Positions 7,923 to 15,218 of a DNA stretch of 30,650 bases are shown here, piece after piece. The translations under genes and the position numbers were made by a program. Below the pieces are notes generated by a model. That model worked only from the letters and a program-made list of their open reading frames with translations, was not told the DNA's origin and did not search any database. Origin of the DNA: Acidimicrobiia bacterium (lineage in GTDB: Bacteria; Actinomycetota; Acidimicrobiia; Spongiisociales; SHLN01). The stretch spans positions 1 through 30,650 of the forward strand of contig SHLN01000002.1 of the NCBI GenBank assembly GCA_004283105.1. Direction: 5' to 3'. Positions within the stretch are counted from its first letter, which is position 1, and every line of letters starts with the position of its first letter.

Positions 7923-9248
7923 CTAGGCGGGGGCTTCGGCCGGGCGGGCCTCCTGGGCCTGCTCGGGGATCACGTCGGGCATTTTCTCCTCGAGCGTGCG
8001 GAGTGGCTCATACCCGAGAGCGGCGATCCCGGTGAGGATTGCCGCCCCCGACAGGATGAGGAAGAACAGTGCGTAGCCGCGACCGTCTCCGGTCCCGATG
8101 AACTGGCCCACCGTCGACGCCAGCCCGCCCCCCTCTGCCATGAGGGGCTCCAGTAGTCCGTCGGCGATGGGCCCGGCCGCCAGGTAGGAGATCGGGATCG
8201 CCAATTGGGCGATGGTGCGGCGAATCGCGAACACCCGCCCCTGCACATCGAGGTCGACCTTCGATTGCCAGATGGCCTGGCTGGAGCTGTTGGCGACCGG
8301 AAGCACGAGCATCACGAAAAACACGGCAACCGTGAACAGAACGAGCGAGGGACGGAGGGCGCCGAGAAATAGGCCGGCCGCGATGGCGAAGTCGGCCCCG
8401 ACGATGCCGAGCACCCGGCGCCTCGGCCCGCCCCAGGCGCTGACGACGATACTGCCGACGAGCATGCCGATCGCCCCCAGGCCGAATGCCACACCCACCG
8501 CTGCTTCAGAGGCGAAGGAGAGCATGAGCGGGAGCAGCAGGACGCTCACGAACCCGAACACGAAGTTGATCGAGGTGAAGAACAGCATCAGCGCCCACAG
8601 CGGCTTGCGAGCCCGTACGTACGAGAGCCCATACCTGGCTTCCTGCCACAGCTTCCCCTCGCCCTCACGACCCGCTTCGGACTTTTCGGGGGCCGGAAAG
8701 CGCACCCAGGTGAGGGTGAGAACGGCGAAGCAGAACGTGGCAACATCGACGATCAACACGAGAGTCAGCTCTCCCCAGAACAGGAGGAGGCCACCGAGGA
8801 TGGGACCGACAATCTGTCCGACCGCTTCGGCGACCTGCACCATTCCGGCGGCGCGCCCGTATTGATCCTTCTCGACCAGCAACGAGGTGGCCGCCGAGTA
8901 GGCAGGGAACTGGAAGGTGGCAAAGGCCGCGCTCAGCGCCAGCGCCGGATAGAGATGCCATATCTCGAGATTGTCGGTGAAGTGAAGCACAGCGATGATG
9001 AGCGTCCCGACCGCCGCCCCGGTGTCGCTCAGGATCATCGCCCAGCGGCGGTCCCACCGGTCTACGAGCGCGCCGGCGAACGGCCCGAGGATGATCCCCG
9101 GCACGGTGGTGGCGAGGAGCACGAGCGCAAGCCGGGTGGCGGACCCCGTCTGCTGGAACACCCACACGGCGAGAGCAAACCCGGTCAGGCTGGATCCAAC
9201 CAGGGAGACGAGCTGACCGGACCAGACGACGAGGAATGTCCTTCCCAA
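7923..9248 (-). CDS. MFS transporter (MFS_3/enterobactin-exporter-like)
   Basis: This 441-aa major facilitator protein has 12 predicted membrane segments. Family marks include the N-terminal TFLVVWSGQLVSLVGSSLTGFAL, typical of the EntS/MFS_3 group of exporters, a loop LVDRWDRRWAM after the second segment, and SAWGGPRRRVLG in the second half. The substrate is unknown; relatives export siderophores or drugs. The start is uncertain. The frame stays open far upstream into the LysE gene but contains no ATG or GTG near the first membrane segment. I favour the TTG at 9248, which has GGGAAAG 5 bases upstream and gives a normal N-terminus. The gene lies 44 bp downstream of the LysE-type gene and probably shares its transcript: two exporters in tandem. 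Confidence 0.85.
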   Translation of the reverse strand: MGRTFLVVWSGQLVSLVGSSLTGFALAVWVFQQTGSATRLALVLLATTVPGIILGPFAGALVDRWDRRWAMILSDTGAAVGTLIIAVLHFTDNLEIWHLYPALALSAAFATFQFPAYSAATSLLVEKDQYGRAAGMVQVAEAVGQIVGPILGGLLLFWGELTLVLIVDVATFCFAVLTLTWVRFPAPEKSEAGREGEGKLWQEARYGLSYVRARKPLWALMLFFTSINFVFGFVSVLLLPLMLSFASEAAVGVAFGLGAIGMLVGSIVVSAWGGPRRRVLGIVGADFAIAAGLFLGALRPSLVLFTVAVFFVMLVLPVANSSSQAIWQSKVDLDVQGRVFAIRRTIAQLAIPISYLAAGPIADGLLEPLMAEGGGLASTVGQFIGTGDGRGYALFFLILSGAAILTGIAALGYEPLRTLEEKMPDVIPEQAQEARPAEAPA

Positions 9249-9292
9249 ACGCGGCTTTCCCGTGACGACCCTCCCGAGGCGTACCCGCGAAC

Positions 9293-9928
9293 TTAGCGGC
9301 TCGACAGGGCCACGCCGACCCCGAGACCGACCAGCAGGACTCCGAACACGAGATGTGCCCACGGCTCGAACCTGGCGTAGCGGCGACGCAGAACGGAGTG
9401 CGAGAACAGCCACGCCATGAGCGAGTACCAGCTGAAGGTGATCGTGGGCATGAGGAACAGCAGCGTGAGTTTGATCGCCAGGCTGGTGTCGGCAGAAATG
9501 AGGGTGGTGAAGAACGCGAGCAGGTAGACCGCCGCCTTCGGGTTGGTGAGGGCGGTGATGAACCCGGTCCGGAAGGATGCGCCGGCACCCAGTCGTCCCG
9601 CGGCCATTCCGCCCAGTTCGGGAGCCACCACCCGGGAGGCACGAGCCTCGATCAGGCTGCGAATGCCGAGAGCGACGAGATAGGCGGCGCCCACCAGCCG
9701 GACGGCGTTGTAGGCGGTCTCCGATTGGGCGATGAGGGCGGTGATCCCCAGGAACCCTGCTGCCAGGAGAATGAAGACCCCGCAGGTGACCCCGAGGGTC
9801 GTGAACATCCCCGAGCGCCGCGAGTAGGCAAGCGAATTGCGGCTGATGACGACGAAGTTCGGCCCGGGGCTCATCACGGCCAGCAGATGAATCCCGGCCG
9901 CGGTCCCGATGAGCGCAACAGCTTCCAC
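9293..9928 (-). CDS. LysE/RhtB family amino-acid exporter
   Basis: The 211-aa protein has about six membrane segments and the LysE/RhtB hallmark near the N-terminus, MSPGPNFVVISRNSL (about 19-33), followed by a Gly-rich second segment. The TNPKAAVYLLAFF stretch in the middle is also typical. The family exports amino acids and derivatives such as lysine, homoserine and threonine; the specific substrate is not readable. The start is the GTG at 9928, with TAGATT ending 6 bases upstream and no Shine-Dalgarno sequence, so a leaderless transcript is likely. It is divergent from the small gene at 10016, and the 87-bp gap holds both promoters. Confidence 0.9.
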   Translation of the reverse strand: MEAVALIGTAAGIHLLAVMSPGPNFVVISRNSLAYSRRSGMFTTLGVTCGVFILLAAGFLGITALIAQSETAYNAVRLVGAAYLVALGIRSLIEARASRVVAPELGGMAAGRLGAGASFRTGFITALTNPKAAVYLLAFFTTLISADTSLAIKLTLLFLMPTITFSWYSLMAWLFSHSVLRRRYARFEPWAHLVFGVLLVGLGVGVALSSR

Positions 9929-9934
9929 GGCGGG

Positions 9935-9940
9935 AATCTA
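9935..9940 (-). promoter_or_regulatory. Putative -10 box, leaderless LysE-type gene
   Basis: TAGATT on the - strand ends 6 bases before the GTG at 9928. Confidence 0.45.
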
Positions 9941-10003
9941 CCGCCCGCCGCCGACCGGCCACCCCCTCCCCCACGGGCGGGGAAACGAACTGGCGGAAAC
10001 CGC

Positions 10004-10009
10004 TAGGTT
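10004..10009 (+). promoter_or_regulatory. Putative -10 box, leaderless small gene
   Basis: TAGGTT ends 6 bases before the ATG at 10016, and no ribosome-binding site lies between. Confidence 0.45.
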
Positions 10010-10015
10010 CGGGCC

Positions 10016-10228
10016 ATGCGTATGCAATCGGGCCGGATGGTCAGCCTGGGCTACAACAAGTACGTGCGATCGGACGATGTGACCGCGGTCGAGCCTCTCA
10101 CCGAAGGTCGGGGCCCGGGGCGGAGGACCCTGGTCTGGGTACGAGGGATCGACGATCCCATCGTGGCCTCTCGTTCGGTGACCGCCATCGTGAACGATCT
10201 CACAAACCCGAACCTGACCGACGACTAG
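10016..10228 (+). CDS. Small protein, possibly RemA/DUF370-like (70 aa)
   Basis: The protein reads as a compact beta-rich fold: a segment VSLGYNKYVRSDDVTAVEPL, then an Arg/Gly-rich turn (EGRGPGRRT), a strand LVWVRG and a final PIVASRSVTAIVNDL. The start resembles the INIGFGNxVSxxRIxAIV opening of RemA/DUF370 proteins, DNA-binding regulators of matrix genes in Bacillus. The rest is shorter than RemA (about 85-90 aa) and does not match well, so this is a weak guess. Internal ATGs at codons 3 and 8 are alternative starts; the first is preferred because a -10-like TAGGTT lies 6 bases upstream. It is convergent with the Cys-rich gene that ends at 10236. Confidence 0.65.
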   Translation: MRMQSGRMVSLGYNKYVRSDDVTAVEPLTEGRGPGRRTLVWVRGIDDPIVASRSVTAIVNDLTNPNLTDD

Positions 10229-10235
10229 CCCTGCC

Positions 10236-10424
10236 TCAGCGGGTGAGCTGCACCACGGGCGGGCGCCGGGCCCGGCTCGGGGCAGGAGCCCGGCACTTCA
10301 CGGCGGGCCCGCGGCGGCTCGCCAGCAACCGGACGAACAACGGACAGCCGATGCAGGTCTCCAGTCCGGGTTGGTTACGGAACGGACATGGAACACTTCC
10401 ATCAGGACGGACAACTCGACGCAT
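10236..10424 (-). CDS. Small four-cysteine protein of unknown function (62 aa)
   Basis: This short reading frame carries C13-x10-C24-x2-C27-x16-C44, with the contexts SVPCPF and CIGCPLF. That suggests one metal site or a redox pair. A strong purine-rich ribosome-binding site, GAGAGGGGAAG, stands about 5 bases before the ATG at 10424, which is the main reason to believe it is expressed. The C-terminal third is Arg/Pro-rich. No family is recognised. It converges on the RemA-like gene, with 7 bases between the stop codons. Confidence 0.5.
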   Translation of the reverse strand: MRRVVRPDGSVPCPFRNQPGLETCIGCPLFVRLLASRRGPAVKCRAPAPSRARRPPVVQLTR

Positions 10425-10541
10425 GACACTTCCCCTCTCAACGCTTCAAGCGCTCCTCTCTGTGCATGCAGGTTGAGGATGCTTCTCGCACCTCTCACCC
10501 AATAAAGCCTCAAGCGGGGGGAATTGATGACAGCTATCGGT

Positions 10542-10590
10542 GAGCTGTGAGCTATGAGCGGTGCGCTCTGAGCTGTGAGCTGCGAGCGTG
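10542..10590. repeat. Heptamer array of the GAGCTGT/GAGCTAT family, seven units
   Basis: The units are GAGCTGT, GAGCTAT, GAGCGGT, GCGCTCT, GAGCTGT, GAGCTGC and GAGCGTG. The first, second and fifth are identical to units of the two arrays that bracket the four-helix-bundle gene at 28.5-28.9 kb. The others are one to three substitutions away. It lies alone in an intergenic space and looks older (more diverged) than the 28-kb arrays. Confidence 0.85.
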
Positions 10591-10649
10591 ACGTTGGGTC
10601 GGAGGGTCGACGCCCAGAAGTGGCCGCAGGCGTTGACGTTGACGTTGCG

Positions 10650-10664
10650 CCGGGCGAAGCCCGG
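10650..10664 (-). terminator. Hairpin just after alpha/beta hydrolase gene
   Basis: A perfect 6-bp stem (CCGGGC/GCCCGG) with a three-base loop starts three bases after the TAG stop of the - strand gene. No T-run follows, so it may be a weak terminator or an mRNA 3' end stabiliser. Confidence 0.45.
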
Positions 10665-10667
10665 TCT

Positions 10668-11552
10668 CTACCGCTTCCGAGGGATCGAATGCTCCCAGTC
10701 GGCGAGAATGGCGCGGAGCGCCGACACGAAGGCAAGGGGCTGGTCGATGATGAGGTGGTGGTAGGCCTCGGGGATGGCCACCACCGGTGCGTTGCGGCCC
10801 AGCAGCTCATGCATGTAGTCACTCACGTCGGGCGTCACCAGGTGGGACAGCTCTCCCCGAAAGAGGGCGACTCTCGTCTCGATCCCGGCCAGGAACTCGT
10901 GGATGGCCGCCGGTTTGAGACGCGGGAAGATGTTCGGGTCGAACTTCCACGTCCATCCCCCCTCCACCTCATGGAGCGAGTGCCGGGCGATGTAGTCCAT
11001 CACATACGGCGGTCCGGGCGGCTGGGTGGGCACGAGCCGGAAGTGTTTCATCGCCGTCTCAAGATCGGCGTATGTCTTCGGGTTTCGAAACGCCCGGCCC
11101 CGCACGGCCTCCTCCCGCTCCGGGTCCGGCTCGGTCACCGGCGAGTCGACGATGATGGCACCCCGCAGCCGATCTCCGTGCAGGGCGGCCGTCACGATTG
11201 AAATCAACCCACCCATCGAATGGCCGACGAGGACGGGCGGATCATCGATCCCGGTGGCGCCGCACACCGCCATGATCTCTTCGGCCCAGACATCGAAGGC
11301 GTAGTCGGGGCGGCGGCCGCTGTCGCCATGGCCGGACATGTCGATGGCGACCGGGTGATACCGCTCGATGAACATCGGCGCCAGGTGCGACCACCAACGG
11401 GCGTGGGCGCTGCCGCCGTGCACGAATACGATGCCCGGCTTGGCACGGTCACCCCATTCGAGGTAGTGGATGGGCACTCCTGCAACCTCGATCGTGCCCT
11501 CTTGCTTGGGAGTTTCGATAGCCCGGGTGTACCAGGCGGGCACATCACTCAT
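10668..11552 (-). CDS. Alpha/beta-fold hydrolase
   Basis: This 294-aa protein has the alpha/beta hydrolase fold. The oxyanion-hole segment is FVHGGSAHARWW (43-54), the nucleophile elbow is GHSMGG with Ser112, and the probable catalytic His lies in AYHHLIIDQP near the C-terminus. The third acid is less clear, because the strand-7 segment reads FRGELSHLVTPD. Substrate could be an ester, lactone or C-C bond; it cannot be told apart here. The ATG at 11552 overlaps the TGA of the upstream crotonase gene (TGATG), so translation is very likely coupled. It is the last gene of a three-gene operon (MFS, crotonase, hydrolase) and is followed by a hairpin. Confidence 0.9.
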   Translation of the reverse strand: MSDVPAWYTRAIETPKQEGTIEVAGVPIHYLEWGDRAKPGIVFVHGGSAHARWWSHLAPMFIERYHPVAIDMSGHGDSGRRPDYAFDVWAEEIMAVCGATGIDDPPVLVGHSMGGLISIVTAALHGDRLRGAIIVDSPVTEPDPEREEAVRGRAFRNPKTYADLETAMKHFRLVPTQPPGPPYVMDYIARHSLHEVEGGWTWKFDPNIFPRLKPAAIHEFLAGIETRVALFRGELSHLVTPDVSDYMHELLGRNAPVVAIPEAYHHLIIDQPLAFVSALRAILADWEHSIPRKR

Positions 11553-12253
11553 CAGGCCTGCGGCATCGTGATGGCGTCCATATCGTCGTCGAGGGACGCA
11601 CGGACGTAGTCGGCCAGGGCACGGCGAGCCCGATGCTTGCTCGGGAGATAGCCGCTCGGGGCGAACTTCGCCATCTCGGCTGCCTTTGCCATCACCCGGT
11701 CCAACAGCTCGTCGGCCGGGACCGCCTCGTCCAGATACCCGGCTCGCACCGCGCCCTCTCCGTCGTAGAGCTCGGCATGGAGCGTCGCCCTGGTGAAGGC
11801 CCGGGGATCGAGGCGGGCCCGGGCCAGCTCGACGGTGAATTGCGGCAACGGCATACCGATGCCGATCTCATTGAGCCCGATCGACCAGTCGCCTTCGATT
11901 CCGATCCGATAGTCGGCGGCGAGGAGGAACATTGCCCCAGCTGCGACGGCATGACCGGTGCAGGCAATGATGACGGGTCGCGGGTATTCCCAGATTCGCA
12001 GCAGCAATTCGGCGCCGGAGCGGACCAGCGCCTGCATGGAGGCCGGGTCCGAGCCCATCACAGAGAGATCGAACCCGCCAGAGAATCTGCCGGGTCGTCC
12101 TGCCAGTACGACGGAGCCGGCCTCCTGTTCGGCTCGATCGAGCGCCTCGTGGATAGCGGCAATAGAGGCGTCGTTGAACACGTTGGCTTTGCCGTCGTCT
12201 AGCAGGAGGACGCCAACGCTTCCCTCGAGCCGATAAGTGAGCATGTCGGTCAT
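11552..12253 (-). CDS. Enoyl-CoA hydratase/isomerase (crotonase) family protein
   Basis: This 233-aa crotonase-fold protein shows the first oxyanion-hole segment in RFSGGFDLS and the second in TGHAVAAGAMFLLAADYRI. In true enoyl-CoA hydratases a Glu follows the GGG turn (GGGCELAM). Here that position is non-acidic (AAGAMFLLA), while the second Glu is kept in NEIGIGMPLP. One-glutamate members are more often isomerases, hydrolases or decarboxylases, so hydration should not be assumed. The ATG at 12253 is chosen over a TTG at 12259; a further ATG exists at 12244. The gene starts 9 bases after the MFS stop codon and overlaps the next gene by TGATG, an operon layout that ties it to the exporter and the hydrolase. 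Confidence 0.87.
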   Translation of the reverse strand: MTDMLTYRLEGSVGVLLLDDGKANVFNDASIAAIHEALDRAEQEAGSVVLAGRPGRFSGGFDLSVMGSDPASMQALVRSGAELLLRIWEYPRPVIIACTGHAVAAGAMFLLAADYRIGIEGDWSIGLNEIGIGMPLPQFTVELARARLDPRAFTRATLHAELYDGEGAVRAGYLDEAVPADELLDRVMAKAAEMAKFAPSGYLPSKHRARRALADYVRASLDDDMDAITMPQA

Positions 12254-12262
12254 ACCCAAAAG

Positions 12263-13519
12263 CTAGCCGAGCACCTCGGGACTCCCCGGGTCGGGCATGA
12301 CCGTCCGGGGCGCGTGCCTCCCCGTCTCAGCCCACGTGGCGAGGGCCAGCGACAGGACGGCCGACAGCAGGAATCCGATGGCCAATGGGACCACCGTTCC
12401 GTTGAACGACTGATCGATGATCGCGCCGAGGCCGGCGCCGCCGCCGGTCGAAATGAAACCAATGACCGAAGCCGCCGTGCCGGCCACCGATCCCATCGGG
12501 TCCATCGCGAGGGCGTTGGCATTGGGAATGAGCAGGGCGTGCATGGTGAGGACGACCGCCAGCAACAGAGAGAACAGCCACAGCGGCGGCGCCCCGTCGG
12601 TCAGCGCCGCCACTGCCGTGAGGGCGCCGGCTGCGGCCACGTAGGCAAACAGCGCCCGACGGACCGTGGCCCTCACCCCGAACCGGTCGACGATCCGACT
12701 GTTGGACAGCATGGCGGCGCCCATGACGGAAGCGAGGGCGCCGAAGAACACCGGGAACAGCTCGGCCCGGTCGAACACATCGCTCAGGATGAGCTCGGAC
12801 GACGCGAGGTAGGAAACGAACGCTCCGAAGCTGACGGTCAGGGCCAGCATGTACCCCACGGTTTGCCGGTTTCCGAGCACCGTTCGGACTGCGTTGATCA
12901 CATCGGAGGGTCGGGACTCGATGCGATCGGCGGGATCGAGCGTTTCGGGCAGCCGCATCACCCACAGGGCGATGGCTCCGACGTAGGCGACACATACCCA
13001 GAACACCCATCGCCAGGGCGCAACCGCCACGATGACCGCCCCGAGCGCCGGGGCAAACACGGGAACGAGAATGAAGATGCCGAACACCGTCGACATTCGC
13101 TTTGCCATTTCGTCCCCGCTGTACGAATCCCGGATGATCGAGAGGACCATGGTGCGCGGCCCGGCCGCCCCGACACCCCACAGGAACCGGGCCACGAGGA
13201 TCATCGAGAGCGACGGCGCCAGGGCTGCCCCGAGCGCCCCCACCCCGTACAGGAGGAAGCCGAGGTAGAGGGCGGGCCGCCGACCGGTTCGATCACTCAT
13301 CGGCCCGTAGAGCAGCGTCCCCACGGCCAGGCCGAGCATGTAGGTGGTGACGATCCCGGCCACCCGGGTGGAATCCGCCGCCAGGTCGAAGGCCGAACGC
13401 ATCTCGTCGAAGGCCGGGAGCATGAGGTCGATGCCGAGCGCCCCCAGTGCCATGGTGAGCGCCAGCATGGCAACGAGCTCGGTACGCCCGACCCGGTGTG
13501 ATCTCGAGGAGTTCGTCAA
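12263..13519 (-). CDS. MFS exporter, Bcr/CflA-like
   Basis: This 418-aa transporter has 12 predicted membrane segments. Family marks are ALGIDLMLPAFDEM in the first segment, the loop motif GPMSDRTGRRPALYLGF after the second, and RFLWGVGAAGPRTMVLSIIRDSYSGDEMAKRMS in segments 4-5, as in Bcr/CflA drug-resistance exporters. The start appears to be a TTG at 13519, since no ATG or GTG precedes the first membrane segment. A GATAAT hexamer about 27 bases upstream could be its -10 box. It is divergent from the ECF sigma gene at 13664, and the 144-bp gap serves both. It probably heads the operon with the crotonase and hydrolase genes, so the exported compound may be linked to an acyl-CoA or ester pathway (inference). 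Confidence 0.88.
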   Translation of the reverse strand: MTNSSRSHRVGRTELVAMLALTMALGALGIDLMLPAFDEMRSAFDLAADSTRVAGIVTTYMLGLAVGTLLYGPMSDRTGRRPALYLGFLLYGVGALGAALAPSLSMILVARFLWGVGAAGPRTMVLSIIRDSYSGDEMAKRMSTVFGIFILVPVFAPALGAVIVAVAPWRWVFWVCVAYVGAIALWVMRLPETLDPADRIESRPSDVINAVRTVLGNRQTVGYMLALTVSFGAFVSYLASSELILSDVFDRAELFPVFFGALASVMGAAMLSNSRIVDRFGVRATVRRALFAYVAAAGALTAVAALTDGAPPLWLFSLLLAVVLTMHALLIPNANALAMDPMGSVAGTAASVIGFISTGGGAGLGAIIDQSFNGTVVPLAIGFLLSAVLSLALATWAETGRHAPRTVMPDPGSPEVLG

Positions 13520-13663
13520 TTCGAGTCGGCCCGCATCCGGTCATTATCGCGGCGCGGCTCACCGACGTCCGCCACAGCCGGATGGTCCGCCGCGTCACCA
13601 ATCGGTTTGGAAGCAACTGGATTCACCCCATCAAGTCGTTTCGTCGATCGTCGATAAAGCGGG

Positions 13664-14203
13664 ATGGCCGATTCGGACCCCCTTTTGGAAGCAGCCCGGT
13701 TCGGAGACGAGGGCGCCTGGGCGGAGATCGTGCGTGCCCTCGGACCCCGGGTCGTCGGGTACGCGCGGGCCAAGGGCATCGCAGACCCCGAGGACCTCAT
13801 GCAGGAGGTGTTCCTGGCTGCGGCACAGCGCATCGGCTCATTCGAAGGCTCCTACAGCGACTTCCGCTCCTGGGTGTTCGCCATCGCCCATCACAGGATC
13901 GTGGACGAGTATCGGCGCCGCGCCCGGACACCACAGCTCGTCCCGGTAGATGCCATCGCGCACACGGCGCCGTCGTCCGGGGCCGGCCCGGTCGAGTTGG
14001 TCATCGCCCGCGAGGACGTCGTCTCCTCTGTTCGAGCCCTCGACGGGCTCTCACCGATCGAGCGCGATGTCGTTCTCCTTCGAGTGGTAGCCGAGCTGAG
14101 CAGCGAAGAGGTCGGTTCGATACTCAGCAAACGCCCGGGGACGATCCGGGTGATGCAATCCCGTGCGCTCGAGAAGCTCAAGCGGGTCGTGCAGGAGCAA
14201 TAG
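13664..14203 (+). CDS. ECF-type RNA polymerase sigma factor
   Basis: This 179-aa sigma-70 family factor contains only regions 2 and 4. Region 2 shows DPEDLMQEVFLAA (about 45-57) for core binding and SWVFAIAHHRIVDEYRRR (about 69-86) for the -10 element. Region 4 has LSPIERDVVLLRVVAELSSEEVGSILSKRPGTIRVMQSRALEKLK, a helix-turn-helix for the -35 element. The two are joined by an Ala/Pro-rich linker. The ATG at 13664 follows AAAGCGGG. Upstream, GGAAGC at 13609-13614 resembles an ECF -35 element (GGAAC type), so autoregulation is possible but unproven. Directly behind it come a 17-codon micro-ORF and a membrane-anchored protein that may hold it inactive. Confidence 0.93.
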   Translation: MADSDPLLEAARFGDEGAWAEIVRALGPRVVGYARAKGIADPEDLMQEVFLAAAQRIGSFEGSYSDFRSWVFAIAHHRIVDEYRRRARTPQLVPVDAIAHTAPSSGAGPVELVIAREDVVSSVRALDGLSPIERDVVLLRVVAELSSEEVGSILSKRPGTIRVMQSRALEKLKRVVQEQ

Positions 14204-14257
14204 ATGACCGAAGAATTCTGTAACGAACCTCTCCTCCAATCGATTGCAGGGATGTAA
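14204..14257 (+). CDS. Candidate 17-aa micro-ORF coupling sigma factor and partner gene
   Basis: Seventeen codons (MTEEFCNEPLLQSIAGM) start with an ATG immediately after the sigma-factor TAG. They end with a TAA that overlaps the ATG of the next gene (TAATG). AGGAG in the last codons of the sigma gene lies about 6 bases before this ATG, a better ribosome-binding site than most genes here have. It may be a translational-coupling leader, or the detached first codons of the downstream gene. No known peptide family is recognised. Confidence 0.45.
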   Translation: MTEEFCNEPLLQSIAGM

Positions 14258-15039
14258 TGAGGCAAAGCAACCACCAGCAGCACAACGGCGACGACCTGTT
14301 CGATACCGAATGGGCCGCCGAGTTGCGCACTGCCGTGGTGACCGATCTCGACCCCGACCTGGTGGCCGCAACGGCCCATCAGGCGGCACAGGCATCGGCC
14401 GCAGTTGCAGCCTCGATCGCATCCGCTGCCGCCGCCGGCAGCACGACCATTGGAGGGAACACAATGACAACTGCAACCGCAAGCATGACCGGAGCCGCCT
14501 CGGCCACCGCATCGGCTATGGGTACCAAGCTGGCAGCTCTTGCGCTGGCCGGTGCCACGGTGACCGGCGGGCTCGCCGCCACCGGAAACCTGCCGGACGC
14601 CGTCCAGAGCGCCACGGCCGACCTCGTGTCGAAGGTGGGGATTGAGCTGCCTCGACCCGACCTGGCCGGGGTGATCGAGATGGTTGACGTCGGCACGGCA
14701 GGGACCGTTTCCCTGTCGATCGTCGATGGCGCGGTCGGGGTCGCCGACCTGGCCGCCGTGGGCGGCTGGAGTGCTTCTATCGAGCAGGCCGGCGCGCAGG
14801 AGGTGACGGTCACGTTCACGCAGGAGGATTCCGTCATCACACTCGACGCCCGCGTTGGAGCCGATGGGGCCCTGATCACAGAGGTAGCGGACCGCACGGC
14901 CCCCGGCCAGGAGTCCCGCCCCAATTCGGTCGGAGGCACGGTCGACGGGTCGGCCGGCATCGGCGTAGTGACCGATCCGGTCGAACTCGACTCCGAGCTC
15001 GAGATCGGTGGGTCGGTCGGGATTGGCCTCGGCAAGTAG
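14257..15039 (+). CDS. Single-pass membrane protein paired with ECF sigma factor, putative anti-sigma-like
   Basis: The 260-aa protein starts with a polar region (1-50) containing an EWAAELRTAV segment, continues with an Ala/Thr/Ser-rich stretch and has one hydrophobic segment at about 88-106 (MGTKLAALALAGATVTGGLAA). This is followed by TGNLPDAVQSATADLVSKVGIELP and an exported, Val/Gly/Asp-rich domain of about 140 residues with beta-like periodicity. This topology (short cytosolic part, one membrane pass, outer domain) and the tight linkage to the sigma gene suggest an anti-sigma or signal-sensing partner. No zinc-anti-sigma HxxxCxxC motif is present, so it is not a classical ZAS protein. AGGGA stands 6 bases before the ATG. 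A hairpin terminator follows. Confidence 0.75.
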   Translation: MRQSNHQQHNGDDLFDTEWAAELRTAVVTDLDPDLVAATAHQAAQASAAVAASIASAAAAGSTTIGGNTMTTATASMTGAASATASAMGTKLAALALAGATVTGGLAATGNLPDAVQSATADLVSKVGIELPRPDLAGVIEMVDVGTAGTVSLSIVDGAVGVADLAAVGGWSASIEQAGAQEVTVTFTQEDSVITLDARVGADGALITEVADRTAPGQESRPNSVGGTVDGSAGIGVVTDPVELDSELEIGGSVGIGLGK

Positions 15040-15057
15040 ACCACCAGATATCGCAAC

Positions 15058-15090
15058 GGATCCCCGGGCCGGCGAGGCCGGGGATCCTTT
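15058..15090 (+). terminator. Rho-independent-type terminator behind sigma operon
   Basis: A perfect 10-bp stem (GGATCCCCGG at 15058-15067 with CCGGGGATCC at 15078-15087) closes a 10-base loop and is followed by a short TTT. The stem is strong and the T-tract weak, as often in high-GC genomes. Confidence 0.75.
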
Positions 15091-15205
15091 GCGTTCCAGG
15101 CGGGATCTTCGTACGCATTCCACCGACCGGGGACCGCCCACCGTGCGAGCCGCGACCCGGCGGTGGGCGGCGAGCGGCGAGCTCTTTTTTGTCACACCCC
15201 GCCGG

Positions 15206-15211
15206 TACCTT
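15206..15211 (+). promoter_or_regulatory. Putative -10 box, leaderless 45-aa gene
   Basis: TACCTT ends 7 bases before the ATG at 15219. A TTGTCA at 15189-15194 is too close (11 bases) to act as a standard -35. Confidence 0.4.
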
Positions 15212-15218
15212 GTCCACC

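Larger units (their letters stand above)
10425..10667. other. Intergenic region, 243 bp, no gene seen
   Basis: The region holds the presumed promoter of the Cys-rich gene (towards 10424), a seven-unit heptamer array (10542-10590), a short hexamer repeat (GTTGAC twice plus a partial unit, 10632-10647) and a hairpin behind the alpha/beta hydrolase gene. I looked for a remnant of the four-helix-bundle protein found with the related arrays near 28.5 kb and saw none. Confidence 0.6.

Noticed and set aside
9249..9974. Upstream extension of the MFS frame through the LysE gene
   Set aside because: The extension is out of frame with the well-supported LysE protein and reads as Arg/His-rich noise. It is open only because of GC bias.
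10632..10647. GTTGAC hexamer repeat as another member of the array family
   Set aside because: The period is six, not seven, and there are only two full units, so it was left out of the heptamer group.
12314..13501. 395-codon open frame opposite the Bcr/CflA-like exporter
   Set aside because: It is antisense to a clear 12-segment transporter, and its translation is rich in His, Arg, Gly and Gln with no motif.
13891..15195. 434-codon open frame opposite the sigma/partner genes
   Set aside because: It crosses the terminator and covers the sigma gene in antisense. The composition is shadow-like.
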